A stretch of 40,421 bases of DNA from an uncultured delta proteobacterium (GCA_903922175.1 CAIXSY010000192.1:1-40421), one strand, 5' to 3'; positions 17,099 through 26,935 are shown, counted from the stretch's first letter. Numbers and translations: made by a program. The notes: generated by a model from the sequence alone, not told the origin.

Positions 17099-18775
17099 TT
17101 ACCGTTTCACCACCTCGCACGGTGCAACCGTAACCGACACCGAGCGCGCTCTGCCATTTATCGGATCAGCATCGAGTTCAAGAGCGATATTGTTATCGAC
17201 AAGAATGGCGTTGGTCGCTTGCAGGGCTTGAGTCAGTGCCCGTATGCGCTGCGACTGCACAGCTGCCGCATCGAGCTGTTCAATGCAGCGGCGCATGTCG
17301 GAAGAGCTGGGGAGGCTGGGCTGGACGAGCACGGCAAGCCTGCGTGCGACGGCGATAATTGACGCTGCTCCACTGTCATACTTCTCGCGCTGAGCGAGTA
17401 AGATCGTGTGCCGTAGTTGGCGCAACAGTGCGGCTTTTTTATAGAGGCGCTTGCTCTGGGTTAAGTCACTGGTGCAGGCGTCACCGATACCATCGCGGTT
17501 TGAGTCTCGGGTGAGTGCACTGACCACACCGGGGCAGTTGTCGATCTGCTCTTCAAATGCAGCGTAGCCTGTGGGCGCATTGTCGCCAAAGCATATTCTG
17601 GCCGACTCACGACTGTCGGGAATACCATCATCGTCAGCATCTATGGCAGCCAACGTGCTCCAGGAGAGTGGATCGTCAGCAGCGCAATCTTGCGCATCCA
17701 GCACACCGTCGTTATCACGGTCGCCTTCGGGAACTCCAGGAGGGTCGAGGGCAAGGGGGCGTTCATTGCCGGGAAGGATCACGCGTACGCTTGCTGCGCC
17801 TGCCCCATGAGAGATCTGAATTATTTTTAGCGCACTAGCAGGGTCGAAGAATGACTCGCCGTCGCGTAGGGTGGCGGCGAGGACGGTCATGTTGCCAAGT
17901 CCTCGCTCAAGGTGAACGCTCACTCCCTGTTGAAAGATGCGTAACCCCGGCAGGGCCGGTGACTGTAGTTGACGATACGAAATAATATAACGCCGGCGCG
18001 GGGCGGGGGTATCAACTCGTAGCATAATCGGATCAGCTGAATCTCCAGAGGTGTAAGTTTCGAGTGCACCGAGGCGCTGCTCATAGGTGCCATAGGTTGA
18101 GATCTTTGTGGTCGAGGCGGGACTAATCCACCTAAGCTGGGCGAGCTCTGGAGCGTTAAAAAGCATCGTCCCTGATACGGGAAATCCCATGGGACTGGAG
18201 CGGTCGCCATATTCGGAGGTAATGTTGCGGCTATCGCCAAGGGCGGCGTGTCCGAGCCCTAGGTTGTGGCCGATCTCGTGCACGATCGTGTTTACCACCG
18301 GTACGAAGATCCACGAATAGTTGCCGAAGAGCTCCCCGCGCGCACGAACGCTACACCCTAAGAGGTCTGCTGGCGGGAATAGAAATACCACGTGGTCGAC
18401 CTGCTCCAGAGCGGCACGATCACTGCCAAGCATATCAAGTGCGCGATCAGACCACTGCCGGTAGGCGTTATCGCAGAGCTCTCCGCTTTTGGGCATCACC
18501 GTCACCGGGCCATAAACAAAGGGTTTGCGACTGCTCCAGCGTTTAAGCGATATCTGGTTGCTCGAGATCTGTTGGTAGGTTTCGGCCACCCCGGAGGTCC
18601 CCCAAAAGAGGTTCTCCACGGCGGCGCTGCTCAAGCCGCTTTCGACCCCCGGAATCTCAATTATCACTACCGCTACAGAGTGGCGCGAACTGCGCGCAGT
18701 CGTCTGAGCAGGGGCGATGAGCGGCATGCCTAGGATGGCCGTGACGAGGAAAGGTAATAGAAATGTTTGTTTCAC
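17099..18775 (-). CDS. Secreted M11 gametolysin-type metalloprotease with thrombospondin type 3 repeats
   Basis: 558 aa, GTG start; signal peptide; metzincin motif TIVHEIGHNLGLGHA with downstream EYGDRSSPMGF; TSP3 DRDNDGVLDAQDC, DADDDGIPDSRE, DSNRDGIGDAC. Confidence 0.8.
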   Translation of the reverse strand: MKQTFLLPFLVTAILGMPLIAPAQTTARSSRHSVAVVIIEIPGVESGLSSAAVENLFWGTSGVAETYQQISSNQISLKRWSSRKPFVYGPVTVMPKSGELCDNAYRQWSDRALDMLGSDRAALEQVDHVVFLFPPADLLGCSVRARGELFGNYSWIFVPVVNTIVHEIGHNLGLGHAALGDSRNITSEYGDRSSPMGFPVSGTMLFNAPELAQLRWISPASTTKISTYGTYEQRLGALETYTSGDSADPIMLRVDTPAPRRRYIISYRQLQSPALPGLRIFQQGVSVHLERGLGNMTVLAATLRDGESFFDPASALKIIQISHGAGAASVRVILPGNERPLALDPPGVPEGDRDNDGVLDAQDCAADDPLSWSTLAAIDADDDGIPDSRESARICFGDNAPTGYAAFEEQIDNCPGVVSALTRDSNRDGIGDACTSDLTQSKRLYKKAALLRQLRHTILLAQREKYDSGAASIIAVARRLAVLVQPSLPSSSDMRRCIEQLDAAAVQSQRIRALTQALQATNAILVDNNIALELDADPINGRARSVSVTVAPCEVVKR

Positions 18776-18776
18776 A

Positions 18777-18969
18777 GTAACTGCGCACTCCTCGTAACAG
18801 AAAACGAATGACGCTGACGGCTAACGTCCAACGCCGGGCTCCGGCGAGCACCGTCGAGTCGACGTCTGACGTCGACGTTTGACGTCCGGACGTCAGCGTC
18901 AGCGATCCTCAAAAATTGCCATTTTGTGCTGAGTATCTCCATATTCACACCGAGGAGGTGAGTAGTTCC
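18777..18969. repeat. GACGTC-hairpin element (family A), full-length copy A4
   Basis: GTAACTGCGCACTCCTCG ... CGAGGAGGTGAGTAGTTCC ends; large imperfect hairpin core; right arm cctcaaaaat...gctgagtat..c.atattcacac is shared with A3. Confidence 0.75.
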
Positions 18970-18980
18970 GTTTCAAAAGC

Positions 18981-19736
18981 CTATCTCACCAGCGCTTGGC
19001 CAATATCAATGTTAAGTATCTTTTTCGGCTTACCCGTACCAGGATCTATCTGCCCCTCTTCGACAGTAAGCTTGATCGCGAGTTTTATGAGTACGTTGCG
19101 GTCCGCCGGAATCCCGTGCAGCATAAACCTACCCGAGGCGTCACGATACGTAACCATAAAAGAGACATCGTTGATAGCTGCCGTGGTGTGGAGTGTACAA
19201 ACCCCGCTAGTGCCACTGCTATCTCGCACGCCTAGAGCAGGGATGCTTAGCACTGCCCCTTCAATCGCCTTGCCCTGTTTTGTGCGCATCGTTGCGACGA
19301 ATGTTTGCTGCGGCGCTGTGACGGGGCCTGTAGGGTCTAATTCCTCGACGACAACCGCGGTGACGATGCCGTGTAGCTCGTCAACCTCGATACGCACCTT
19401 TACCTCGGATGCATCTTGTGGGGCCCCCATAAGTATCGTTGTGGCCTCAAACGATCCGACCTGAACTAAGATCTCTTGGGAGCCTGGGGCAACCTCGCTC
19501 GTAAAGCTAAAGTGGCCGATAGCGTCGCTTCGCCCGCTATCGCCCGTAGTCAAGAGAGTGACCAGGGCATTAGGGATCCCGTTACCGTCAGTGCCGACCA
19601 CGACTCCGCTAAAGGTGGTTGGAGAGGTGCCGATCGTCCCACCGCTTGAGCCGCAGCCGCCGAAGATAGCGACGCAGCAAAACAGAACGAGCATCGAGAG
19701 CGCGCGTCCTAGGTTTTTATAGACCTCTTTTTTCAT
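18981..19736 (-). CDS. Lipoprotein with carboxypeptidase-regulatory-like/Ig-like beta domain
   Basis: Lipobox region LFCCVAIFGGCGSSGG; TTFSGVVVGTDGNGIPNALVTLLTTGDSGRSDAIGHFSFTSEVAPG; ATGA overlap with the upstream gene. Confidence 0.7.
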   Translation of the reverse strand: MKKEVYKNLGRALSMLVLFCCVAIFGGCGSSGGTIGTSPTTFSGVVVGTDGNGIPNALVTLLTTGDSGRSDAIGHFSFTSEVAPGSQEILVQVGSFEATTILMGAPQDASEVKVRIEVDELHGIVTAVVVEELDPTGPVTAPQQTFVATMRTKQGKAIEGAVLSIPALGVRDSSGTSGVCTLHTTAAINDVSFMVTYRDASGRFMLHGIPADRNVLIKLAIKLTVEEGQIDPGTGKPKKILNIDIGQALVR

Positions 19737-20548
19737 ACTACCTCCTCGTTCTCGCTAAACACCTTGCCAAAACTACCGACAACGACGCGCATCCCCTTCC
19801 CTTTAAAGTTGGGGTCGGGATTCACATCTTGGTCATACTTGGAAAGCTTCTCGCGCACCCGCGCGTGCAGGGCGTTGCCTTCGACGAGCAGCCAGCTCTT
19901 CAGTTCAACCAGGGCCTCGGGGCGGATGCGATCGTATTCGGTGCGCAGGTGAAGGTTGCCGATATCGGGTTGATGAAAGACGTTCTCTTCGACGACGCGT
20001 GTTAGGTCGTTGATGTCGTCGCCGAGGACACGAAAGCCGGTTTCAACATCGCCGCGTGGTCGGTAGCTCTGGACGACAAGGCGTAGCCCCTCATCGCTGC
20101 GCTCTACTGCTTTAACCCGCTCGAGCTCGAAGAGCAGTGTGGCCGGGTTAAGGTCTGTGCTGATGTGATTCACGAGTCGGTTAAAATCACTCTTTTCAGA
20201 TCCGAAGCTGAGGACCCGAGGCGCTCCAGCTTTATCAATGAATTTACGGTCAGTTTGCCATTGTCCAAGTACCTTCATGATCAATGTAGGGGTTGTGTCG
20301 GTGTGTGCAGGCAGCTGTTCGAGGCGTTGCACCTCGCGTCGCCCAAGACCAGTAATTATACTGACACGGCTCAGTGAGGGTTCGTCGCCCTGCTGGCGAA
20401 GCTCATTCTTAGCACCCTCGATGAACGCTCGACGCAGGCAGGTTTCGACGTCTTGGACCTTCAGTGAATGGCGTATGCAGAAGCGCACGAGAGCCCGCGT
20501 GATCTCCCTGATGCAGGTAAGTAATATGCGCCGTTCAATCGCCAACAT
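19733..20548 (-). CDS. DUF6502-like protein
   Basis: From ATG 20548: MLAIERRILLTCIREITRALVRFCIRHSLKVQDVETCLRRAFIEGAKNEL...SLSRVSIITGLGRREVQRL. The listed upstream start (20722) adds an unlikely extension. Confidence 0.65.
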   Translation of the reverse strand: MLAIERRILLTCIREITRALVRFCIRHSLKVQDVETCLRRAFIEGAKNELRQQGDEPSLSRVSIITGLGRREVQRLEQLPAHTDTTPTLIMKVLGQWQTDRKFIDKAGAPRVLSFGSEKSDFNRLVNHISTDLNPATLLFELERVKAVERSDEGLRLVVQSYRPRGDVETGFRVLGDDINDLTRVVEENVFHQPDIGNLHLRTEYDRIRPEALVELKSWLLVEGNALHARVREKLSKYDQDVNPDPNFKGKGMRVVVGSFGKVFSENEEVV

Positions 20549-20633
20549 TACCTTGTCTCGGTTAATAAAGCATGTGCATATAACACATATATCATATATT
20601 GAAGCAGTGTGCAAGAATGATGTTTTAAAGGGG

Positions 20634-20662
20634 TTGACTGGTGAATTGAATGCTGTTATATT
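20634..20662 (+). promoter_or_regulatory. Sigma70-like promoter for the 20717 CDS
   Basis: TTGACT (20634-20639), 17-nt spacer, TATATT (20657-20662), 54 nt before ATG 20717. Confidence 0.55.
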
Positions 20663-20716
20663 TAGGCATGGGTAGAGTGCACATGTATAGATGTTGTTTA
20701 TCTTAAAGGTGTCATT

Positions 20717-22978
20717 ATGCATAATTTTTATAAATCAGTATTCTTTGTGATTTTGGGTCTGCTCCTTAGTTTCGCTCCAATGAGTGTGTGGGCCGGAACC
20801 CGCAGCCTCAAGGAGGTAAATCTTCAGCTTGAAGATGGCGAGCTTCTGGCGAACCAGGCAGTTCTTGGACAGGCGGGAGCAAAGCTGATCATGATGATTG
20901 GCACAGCCCAAAGCTCCGATAAAACGAAGCAGTATCGCCGCTTGCTTATTGCTGTTGAAGGCACAAAGGCTGATGTCTTGGCTGACACTACTGATTTTGA
21001 CGATGACTATACTCCGGAAGGCGCTAAAGTGTTTTCCTCATTTTCTGCGGTTCCATTTGGCGCTCGCTTAATGGTACGGCTAAGCGAAGGTTGGAATAGC
21101 CGCTATCTGGTAACTGATGGGACACGCTCTGGAACAGTCGCAATATCGGAACAGCCTCTTGGAGGCGGTGATACCATCGTTGGCAATAAACTTTTCACAC
21201 AGCGCCAGGAGGGACCTTACTCTGATTTCTCCTACCTCTCGGCTCTTGATCTCGTTACCGGCCAGGTTGAAAGAATTCTTAGCCACAATCATGGAGCATT
21301 CGAGCTACAGAAGCTGGCAGACGGCTCGGCAGTGTTGGTGCGAGGGCTCGACGACCTTGGTGTAACACTTTGGAGAAGCGATGGCAGCATGGCCGGGACG
21401 AGCTTACTGATCAGGACGCCAGCGCCAAGCTATGATTTTGGTGGTTATCATAGTGCGCAGTGGCTGGTGAGACCCTCTGATGGTACCGATGGTGCCTCGC
21501 TGCGCATGTTTCAATCATTTAACTTCGCCTCCGAGGGCACGATTGCAGGATCAAAGGTACTTGATCCCGCCCCGCTGCATGATGCCTGTAGCCTAGATTT
21601 ACGTACCGCTGTAAGCTTTCAGCTTGGCGACAAAGCTATCTTTTCACGTTGTGTGGAAAGTGGAGGCACTGAGATCGCCGCTTTCAATCTCGTGTCGCTG
21701 AGCACGGAGGTTCTCACCGTCATACCGCTGGGACCAGACGGTCGACGTTTCTCTCTCTATGGGGCAAGCACGAACTCGCTCTGGCATAACTATCTGGGGC
21801 ATCTCCTCTTCTTCTCTTTCCAGCGGGCTGATAATAACTTTGAACTTTGGCGCACGGACGGTACGCCCGAGGGTACCTTCCGGCTAGCCGATCTTGGTCA
21901 ACCGATTGTTGGGAAACGTTACCTATCGCCAATCAATGGCCCAGGTGCATTTGCTACAGCTGGCGGGAATATCTACTACGCTAGCTTTGATTCTTCGATA
22001 TGGGTGTCTGATGGCAGCGTGAATGGGACCTACAAAATGAGTGGTCCGTGGTCCGCAAATCCATGGGGACCGACGCCAGGTGCCGTTACCCTGCCAGACG
22101 GGCTTCTCCTCGCATCGCTGCATGACTACCTCCTGAGCGAGCTAAAGCCAAATGAAGGGGGTAACCAGGGTAATGATAAGCTAATCTTTACGCTCTCACT
22201 CGGCATACACCAGCCCGACGTTAGCCGCGTCCCTGCTCAGGTGCTGCTGCGGATGCCTCGCTTAGGGAGCGATAGCAATATTGCATTCCTAAATCTGGAT
22301 GGGATTGCGGCAACCTCTCAATGGATTTATGTAGCTGTTGAAACCTTTCATAATGCACCGTTGCCGGGCGGTGGTATGACGACCAACCCCTACGACAAAC
22401 ATCTGCTGGTCGTTGAGAGTGACTTATGCGCAGGTGACGACGAAAAATTAGTCCCTGGGTTATGTGGCTGTGGCGTTGAAGAAAGCCCTCTACTGCTGCC
22501 CGAAATCGGGATCGATGCACCCCACGCTTCGATGTGTCTGACTTCGGAAGGAGCTGTGCTGATTGACCCCGACAGCGTCTCGGGGCCAAGCCTTGAACGG
22601 CAAACCACTCGCGGCGCCACAACCGAGCTGGCCCTCACCTTTGATGATAACATATTGCAGCACATGACAACGGGAATTGTCGTGGCTCAGGGATCGAGTT
22701 CATCAGCCGTAGAACTATCACGTGCCAATCGTTCCATGGCCAAGAAGGTTCAGGTGCAACACAATCTGCGCCTTCTGCGTGTGCGCTCGGGAAAATCACG
22801 GGCCGTTAGCGTTCACGCGCAGGGGCGTGGCCGATTCCTCGTACGCATCAATGGTGCGCTACGTTCCGGTGACAGGCTTTTGTTTGAATACGGAATTGAG
22901 GCCAGGGACCTCGTGACGAAGGCACGAGTGCTCTCGGTGGCTTCGCTTCGCAAGGGGATAGTTCGTACACGCCGATAG
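20717..22978 (+). CDS. Secreted DGTxxGT-repeat (beta-propeller-like) protein
   Basis: 753 aa; signal peptide; repeats RYLVTDGTRSGTVAI, TLWRSDGSMAGTSLL, ELWRTDGTPEGTFRLADLG, SIWVSDGSVNGTYKM. Confidence 0.75.
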   Translation: MHNFYKSVFFVILGLLLSFAPMSVWAGTRSLKEVNLQLEDGELLANQAVLGQAGAKLIMMIGTAQSSDKTKQYRRLLIAVEGTKADVLADTTDFDDDYTPEGAKVFSSFSAVPFGARLMVRLSEGWNSRYLVTDGTRSGTVAISEQPLGGGDTIVGNKLFTQRQEGPYSDFSYLSALDLVTGQVERILSHNHGAFELQKLADGSAVLVRGLDDLGVTLWRSDGSMAGTSLLIRTPAPSYDFGGYHSAQWLVRPSDGTDGASLRMFQSFNFASEGTIAGSKVLDPAPLHDACSLDLRTAVSFQLGDKAIFSRCVESGGTEIAAFNLVSLSTEVLTVIPLGPDGRRFSLYGASTNSLWHNYLGHLLFFSFQRADNNFELWRTDGTPEGTFRLADLGQPIVGKRYLSPINGPGAFATAGGNIYYASFDSSIWVSDGSVNGTYKMSGPWSANPWGPTPGAVTLPDGLLLASLHDYLLSELKPNEGGNQGNDKLIFTLSLGIHQPDVSRVPAQVLLRMPRLGSDSNIAFLNLDGIAATSQWIYVAVETFHNAPLPGGGMTTNPYDKHLLVVESDLCAGDDEKLVPGLCGCGVEESPLLLPEIGIDAPHASMCLTSEGAVLIDPDSVSGPSLERQTTRGATTELALTFDDNILQHMTTGIVVAQGSSSSAVELSRANRSMAKKVQVQHNLRLLRVRSGKSRAVSVHAQGRGRFLVRINGALRSGDRLLFEYGIEARDLVTKARVLSVASLRKGIVRTRR

Positions 22979-23036
22979 AGAAGTTATTAACTGATATTCG
23001 TTGTTAATTAATGTGTAGTTGTTGTTGGAGAGATAT

Positions 23037-24199
23037 ATGAAGAAGTTATTCATCGCTCTTATTGGTATCATGCAGTTGCCCGTTCTGGCGCACGCCGATG
23101 TGCTCTGTGAGCAAAAAGGGCAGGTACAGCTTGTGCGCAAGGCTACTCAATGCCCACGTAAGTGGAGCAAGGTAGACCTCAATAGTCTGGTAGTGATCAA
23201 GGATGTGACGGGGCAGAAAGGCGACACGGGAGCCCAAGGGATACAGGGCATACAGGGGCTCAAGGTGTTGCTGGCCCTCAAGGGTTAAAAGGAGACAAGG
23301 GAGAGCAAGGCATTCAAGGACTCCCCGGCGCCCAGGGAGTTAAGGGTGAACAGGGCCTGCAGGGGCTAAAAGGTGATAGTGGCGCGCAGGGCATTCAGGG
23401 AGTCGCAGGTGCAAGGGGCGATAAAGGTGAGCCGGGGGTGCAGGGTCTTAAAGGAGACGCCGGTTCGCAGGGCATTCAGGGGATCGCTGGTGCCAAGGGC
23501 GACAAAGGTGAGCCGGGAGTGCAGGGTCTTAAAGGAGACGCCGGCGCACAGGGCATTCAAGGGATCGCTGGTGCTAAGGGCGACAAGGGTGAGCTGGGAC
23601 TGCAGGGTCTTAAAGGAGACACTGGAGCGCAGGGCATTCAAGGGATAGCTGGTGCTAAGGGCGATCAGGGTCTGCAAGGTCTAAAAGGCGACAGAGGTCT
23701 CCCAGGGCTTCAAGGTCTGCAGGGGGTGAAGGGTAACAAGGGGGATACCGGCGAGCCTGGTATTGCAGGGTTTTTTAACACTGCTGACTTCATCAATGGT
23801 CACGCCACAGTTAACGAATATAGGATCAATTATGTGAGCGGCGGATACTCTGAACAGACCCCCGTTGAGATCCCCTGTACGCCGAACTTCATTACCAAGA
23901 TTACCTGCAAGCGTGCGGGTGGATCGCTGCCCATGGCTAGAATTTGTAAGTACGGTGGCCAGAACAATCAGTGCGCTGAATCTCTTGTCAGCGTGACCTT
24001 CGGGCCGCAGATAGCATACGGATTCGACTCGTACTACACCCTCGATATTAGCCTGCACACGCCGATCTATGTGGCGCCTCCTGCTAACTGCGCAGCAAGC
24101 GGTGGTGTTTATAGCAGCACGTCAAACTTCCTCTCCATTGCAAATGATGCAGCGGCCACTCCGGAGTGTGAGCTGACGATCGTCTCAATCCAGCCGTAG
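23037..24199 (+). CDS. Collagen-like (Gly-X-Y) secreted protein, interrupted by a single-base frameshift near 23257-23263
   Basis: Signal peptide MKKLFIALIGIMQLPVLAHA; GQKGDTGAQGIQGIQGL breaks frame (TAA at 23286) but GVAGPQGLKGDKGEQGIQGLPGAQGVKG... continues in another frame through 24199. Confidence 0.8.
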
Positions 24200-24223
24200 G
24201 CTGGTAGGCGCTACTAATCAGCA

Positions 24224-24259
24224 AAAGCCTCGTGCTTCGTAACACAAGCACGAGGCTTT
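24224..24259 (+). terminator. Rho-independent terminator
   Basis: AAAGCCTCGTGCTT-cgtaacac-AAGCACGAGGCTTT, 14-bp perfect stem, T-rich tail. Confidence 0.85.
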
Positions 24260-24339
24260 CTTATACCGTTCGCAAAATTTCTACGGCTTTGTGAGACTGT
24301 TGAACCGACCTGCGCATTCGCGCGGAAAAGACTGGACTG

Positions 24340-24464
24340 GTGATGTCTACTTTTCAGTCAGCAGCTATCAGCTCTCTGCTGACTGCATCAGCTCGCAGTT
24401 ACAGCTACAGCCACAGCTGCGGTCGCCGCCGATAGCCTTTGCCGCACTTAATGAATAGTTCCCG
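24340..24464. repeat. Family C-like element C3 with period-6 array
   Basis: cagtcagcagctatcagctctctgctgactgcatc; gcagtt acagct acagcc acagct array; end acttaatgaatagttccc. Confidence 0.4.
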
Positions 24465-24517
24465 ATTCTAGTTCTATCACCCAGAGATAACAGTATTTAT
24501 TTTGCCCGCCTTGGTCG

Positions 24518-24716
24518 CATTGACGCTTTGTGCTGGGGGTGCTACGAAGCACCGTAGGAGTTCAAGGGAAGAACGGTGAAATTCCGTCACGGGCCCGCCG
24601 CTGTAACCGGATAAAGCACTCCAAGCCACTGCGCGAAGAGCGCGGGAAGGCGTGCGTTATTGTCGTCATCCCCTAGCGGGGAAGAGGCAGTAATCTGGAA
24701 GTCAGAAGACCTACTC
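24518..24716 (+). promoter_or_regulatory. Cobalamin riboswitch
   Basis: AAGGGAAgaacGGTGAAATTCCGTCACGGGCCCGCCGCTGTAAccgg...aaGCCACTGcgcgaagagcgcGGGAAGGCG...GGAAGTCAGAAGACCTAC, upstream of btuB. Confidence 0.95.
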
Positions 24717-24887
24717 TGTATTTGAGGAAGAGTTCACTTCTTCGAATGCCCTATCTTGTATTTTATCGCAGGGATTGCTCTCGGGGAGAGGAGCTAATCT
24801 TGGGAAAGTTGATGCTGCTACGCTGTTGTGTTGCTGTTCGCTGACGTAAGCGTGGTTGATGTCCCCTGCCGTTCAAGTGGGCTTTAA

Positions 24888-26816
24888 ATGTATCATTTTA
24901 ACGTGCTGGTGCGCGCATCTGTCCTGTTGGTTAGTTTCGCCTATGGGGCTGGTGGTGCTTGGGCTGAAGATCCGACGGGGGCTTCTCCGGTGGAGATTGT
25001 GGTCACTCCGAACAGGACCGAGACCCCGCTGCGCGAGGTGGCGAGCTCGGTGAGCGTCATTACGGCGGCTGATATTAAGGAAAAAGGATCGAACTCGGTT
25101 GTTGACGTGCTGCACGATATTCCGGGGGTCGATGTGGTGCAAAGCGGCGGCCCGGGTGGAAACGCTGCAGTTTTTATTCGCGGTGCCAATGCCGATCATA
25201 CCCTCGTGCTGATCGATGGGATTGAGGCTAACAATCCGATCTCACCCAACCGAGCCTTTAATTTTGCTGACCTGAGCGTTGATGATATCGAGCGCATCGA
25301 AGTGCTGCGTGGTCCACAGAGCACGCTTTATGGCTCAGATGCTCTCGGCGGGGTGATCCAGATTATCACGAAGAAGGGAACCAAGAAGACGATCGTCGGC
25401 GCTTCGGCAGAAGCGGGTTCGTATGATTCCTACACCGAAACAGCGCATGCTTCGGGCGGCAACGATCTTCGTAACTTCTCTTTTTCAGCATCGCAGCGCA
25501 ACGTGCATAGCTTCTCGGCTGCAGACAAGCGTGATGGCAATAGCGAAGCCGATGCCTATGCCAATAGCTCCTTTGCGGGACGCGTTGGTGTGACGCCTGC
25601 AAAAGACCTCGAAGGGGCCCTTTTCCTGCGCTACAACGATGCTCACACGAACCTTGACAATAGCGCTGGCGCTGGCGGTGACGATCCGAACAGGCTGCTC
25701 AAGAATCAAGAGATCTTTACGCGCGGTGAAGTGCGTAACTCTTTCTTCGATGAAACACTGAAGCAGATCTGGTTTGGCGATTACACCGAGCATCGGCTCG
25801 ACGATGACAATGATCCCGATCCGGCACACCCGCTTGATAGTCAGCGTAGCCACTATAACGGAGGCTTGTTTAAGTACGGACTGGAAAATGCTCTCCGTCT
25901 AACCTCGTACCTATCCTTACTTGGTGGGGTGGAGAATGCGGTTGAGCGCGGCAGCTCTCTTTTGGATAGCGATAGTGCCTACGGCCCCTACACCGACCAG
26001 TTCTATGGCAAAAGTCAGCGTACGACGGGCTACTTTGGCCAGGCGAGCCTCTCGCTATGCGAGGCTTTTCACAGCACGTTCGGTGTGCGCTTGGATGATA
26101 ATTCGGCGTTTGGCACGCATGCCACTTGGCGTGTAGCACCCACGTACTATGTAAGTGATAGTGGCACTAAGTTTTCGGCGAGTGTCGGAACGGGATTTAA
26201 GGCACCGTCGTTGTATCAGCTCTATTCACCGTACGGCGACCCAACGCTGCTACCGGAAAAGAGCTTGGGGATTGATGCTGGTGTCAGTCAGTCGTTTCTG
26301 GGTGAGAGTGTTACGCTCGGTGTCACCTACTTCTGGAATAGGTTTGATAACCTGGTGACCTTTAACCCAGCTACATTCGTTCTTGAAAATAGTGGCGGGG
26401 CACATACACAAGGCATCGAAGCTTCGTCTGAGTATGAAATAAGTAAGGCCTGGCAGGCGCGCGGTACCTTTACGTACACCGATACCAGTGATGATGAAAC
26501 GGGACAATCGCTGCTTCGGCGTGCACGTCTGATGTCTTCGGCACGTCTAAGCTACAAAGAGGAGGAGCGTTGGGGGGCACATGCCGAGGTTCTTGCCGTG
26601 GGGAGCCGTCCCGATAACGACTACAACAGCTATCCGCCGACTCGTACCACGTTGGCAGGCTATGCTCTGCTCAATGTTGGGGCTTTTTATGGGTTGTCCA
26701 GGAATGTTGAGCTCTATGTTCGGGCGGAAAATCTGCTTGATAAAAAATATCAGGAGGTTCTTGGTTACGGCACGGCGGGAGCTACGGGGTATATTGGGGT
26801 GAAGGTGAGGATGTAG
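24888..26816 (+). CDS. btuB: TonB-dependent vitamin B12 receptor
   Basis: 642 aa; TonB box-like PVEIVVTPNRTETPLREV; plug SVSVITAADIKEKGSNSVVDVLHDIPGVDVVQSGGPGGNAAVFIRGANADHTLVLIDGIEANNP; C-terminal barrel; riboswitch upstream. Confidence 0.9.
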   Translation: MYHFNVLVRASVLLVSFAYGAGGAWAEDPTGASPVEIVVTPNRTETPLREVASSVSVITAADIKEKGSNSVVDVLHDIPGVDVVQSGGPGGNAAVFIRGANADHTLVLIDGIEANNPISPNRAFNFADLSVDDIERIEVLRGPQSTLYGSDALGGVIQIITKKGTKKTIVGASAEAGSYDSYTETAHASGGNDLRNFSFSASQRNVHSFSAADKRDGNSEADAYANSSFAGRVGVTPAKDLEGALFLRYNDAHTNLDNSAGAGGDDPNRLLKNQEIFTRGEVRNSFFDETLKQIWFGDYTEHRLDDDNDPDPAHPLDSQRSHYNGGLFKYGLENALRLTSYLSLLGGVENAVERGSSLLDSDSAYGPYTDQFYGKSQRTTGYFGQASLSLCEAFHSTFGVRLDDNSAFGTHATWRVAPTYYVSDSGTKFSASVGTGFKAPSLYQLYSPYGDPTLLPEKSLGIDAGVSQSFLGESVTLGVTYFWNRFDNLVTFNPATFVLENSGGAHTQGIEASSEYEISKAWQARGTFTYTDTSDDETGQSLLRRARLMSSARLSYKEEERWGAHAEVLAVGSRPDNDYNSYPPTRTTLAGYALLNVGAFYGLSRNVELYVRAENLLDKKYQEVLGYGTAGATGYIGVKVRM

Positions 26817-26837
26817 GGAGGTGCTCGCACCTCCCTA
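26814..26837 (+). terminator. Hairpin incorporating the btuB stop codon
   Basis: TAGGGAGGTG-ctcg-CACCTCCCTA; 10-bp perfect stem, first 3 nt are the stop codon; no T-run. Confidence 0.5.
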
Positions 26838-26935
26838 ATCGTATAGTTATATGCCATCACCATTTCTACTAAGAATAAATATTGAAGATGGGTCAGGATT
26901 GGTGAACATAGTGAGAAGTAGGAATGAATGTTGCT

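Noticed and set aside
17557-17838. ORFs on + strand opposite the metalloprotease (93 and 79 aa)
   Set aside because: Antisense to a strongly supported CDS with TSP3 motifs; composition typical of shadow ORFs.
23420-23670. Regular tandem repeats as a possible CRISPR array
   Set aside because: Units are 81 nt, contiguous, coding and lack unique spacers.
23366-23677. Antisense ORF with repeated STSxPLNALRxxVSFKTLxS units
   Set aside because: Mirror of the collagen tandem repeat; the sense frame carries Gly-X-Y and a signal peptide.
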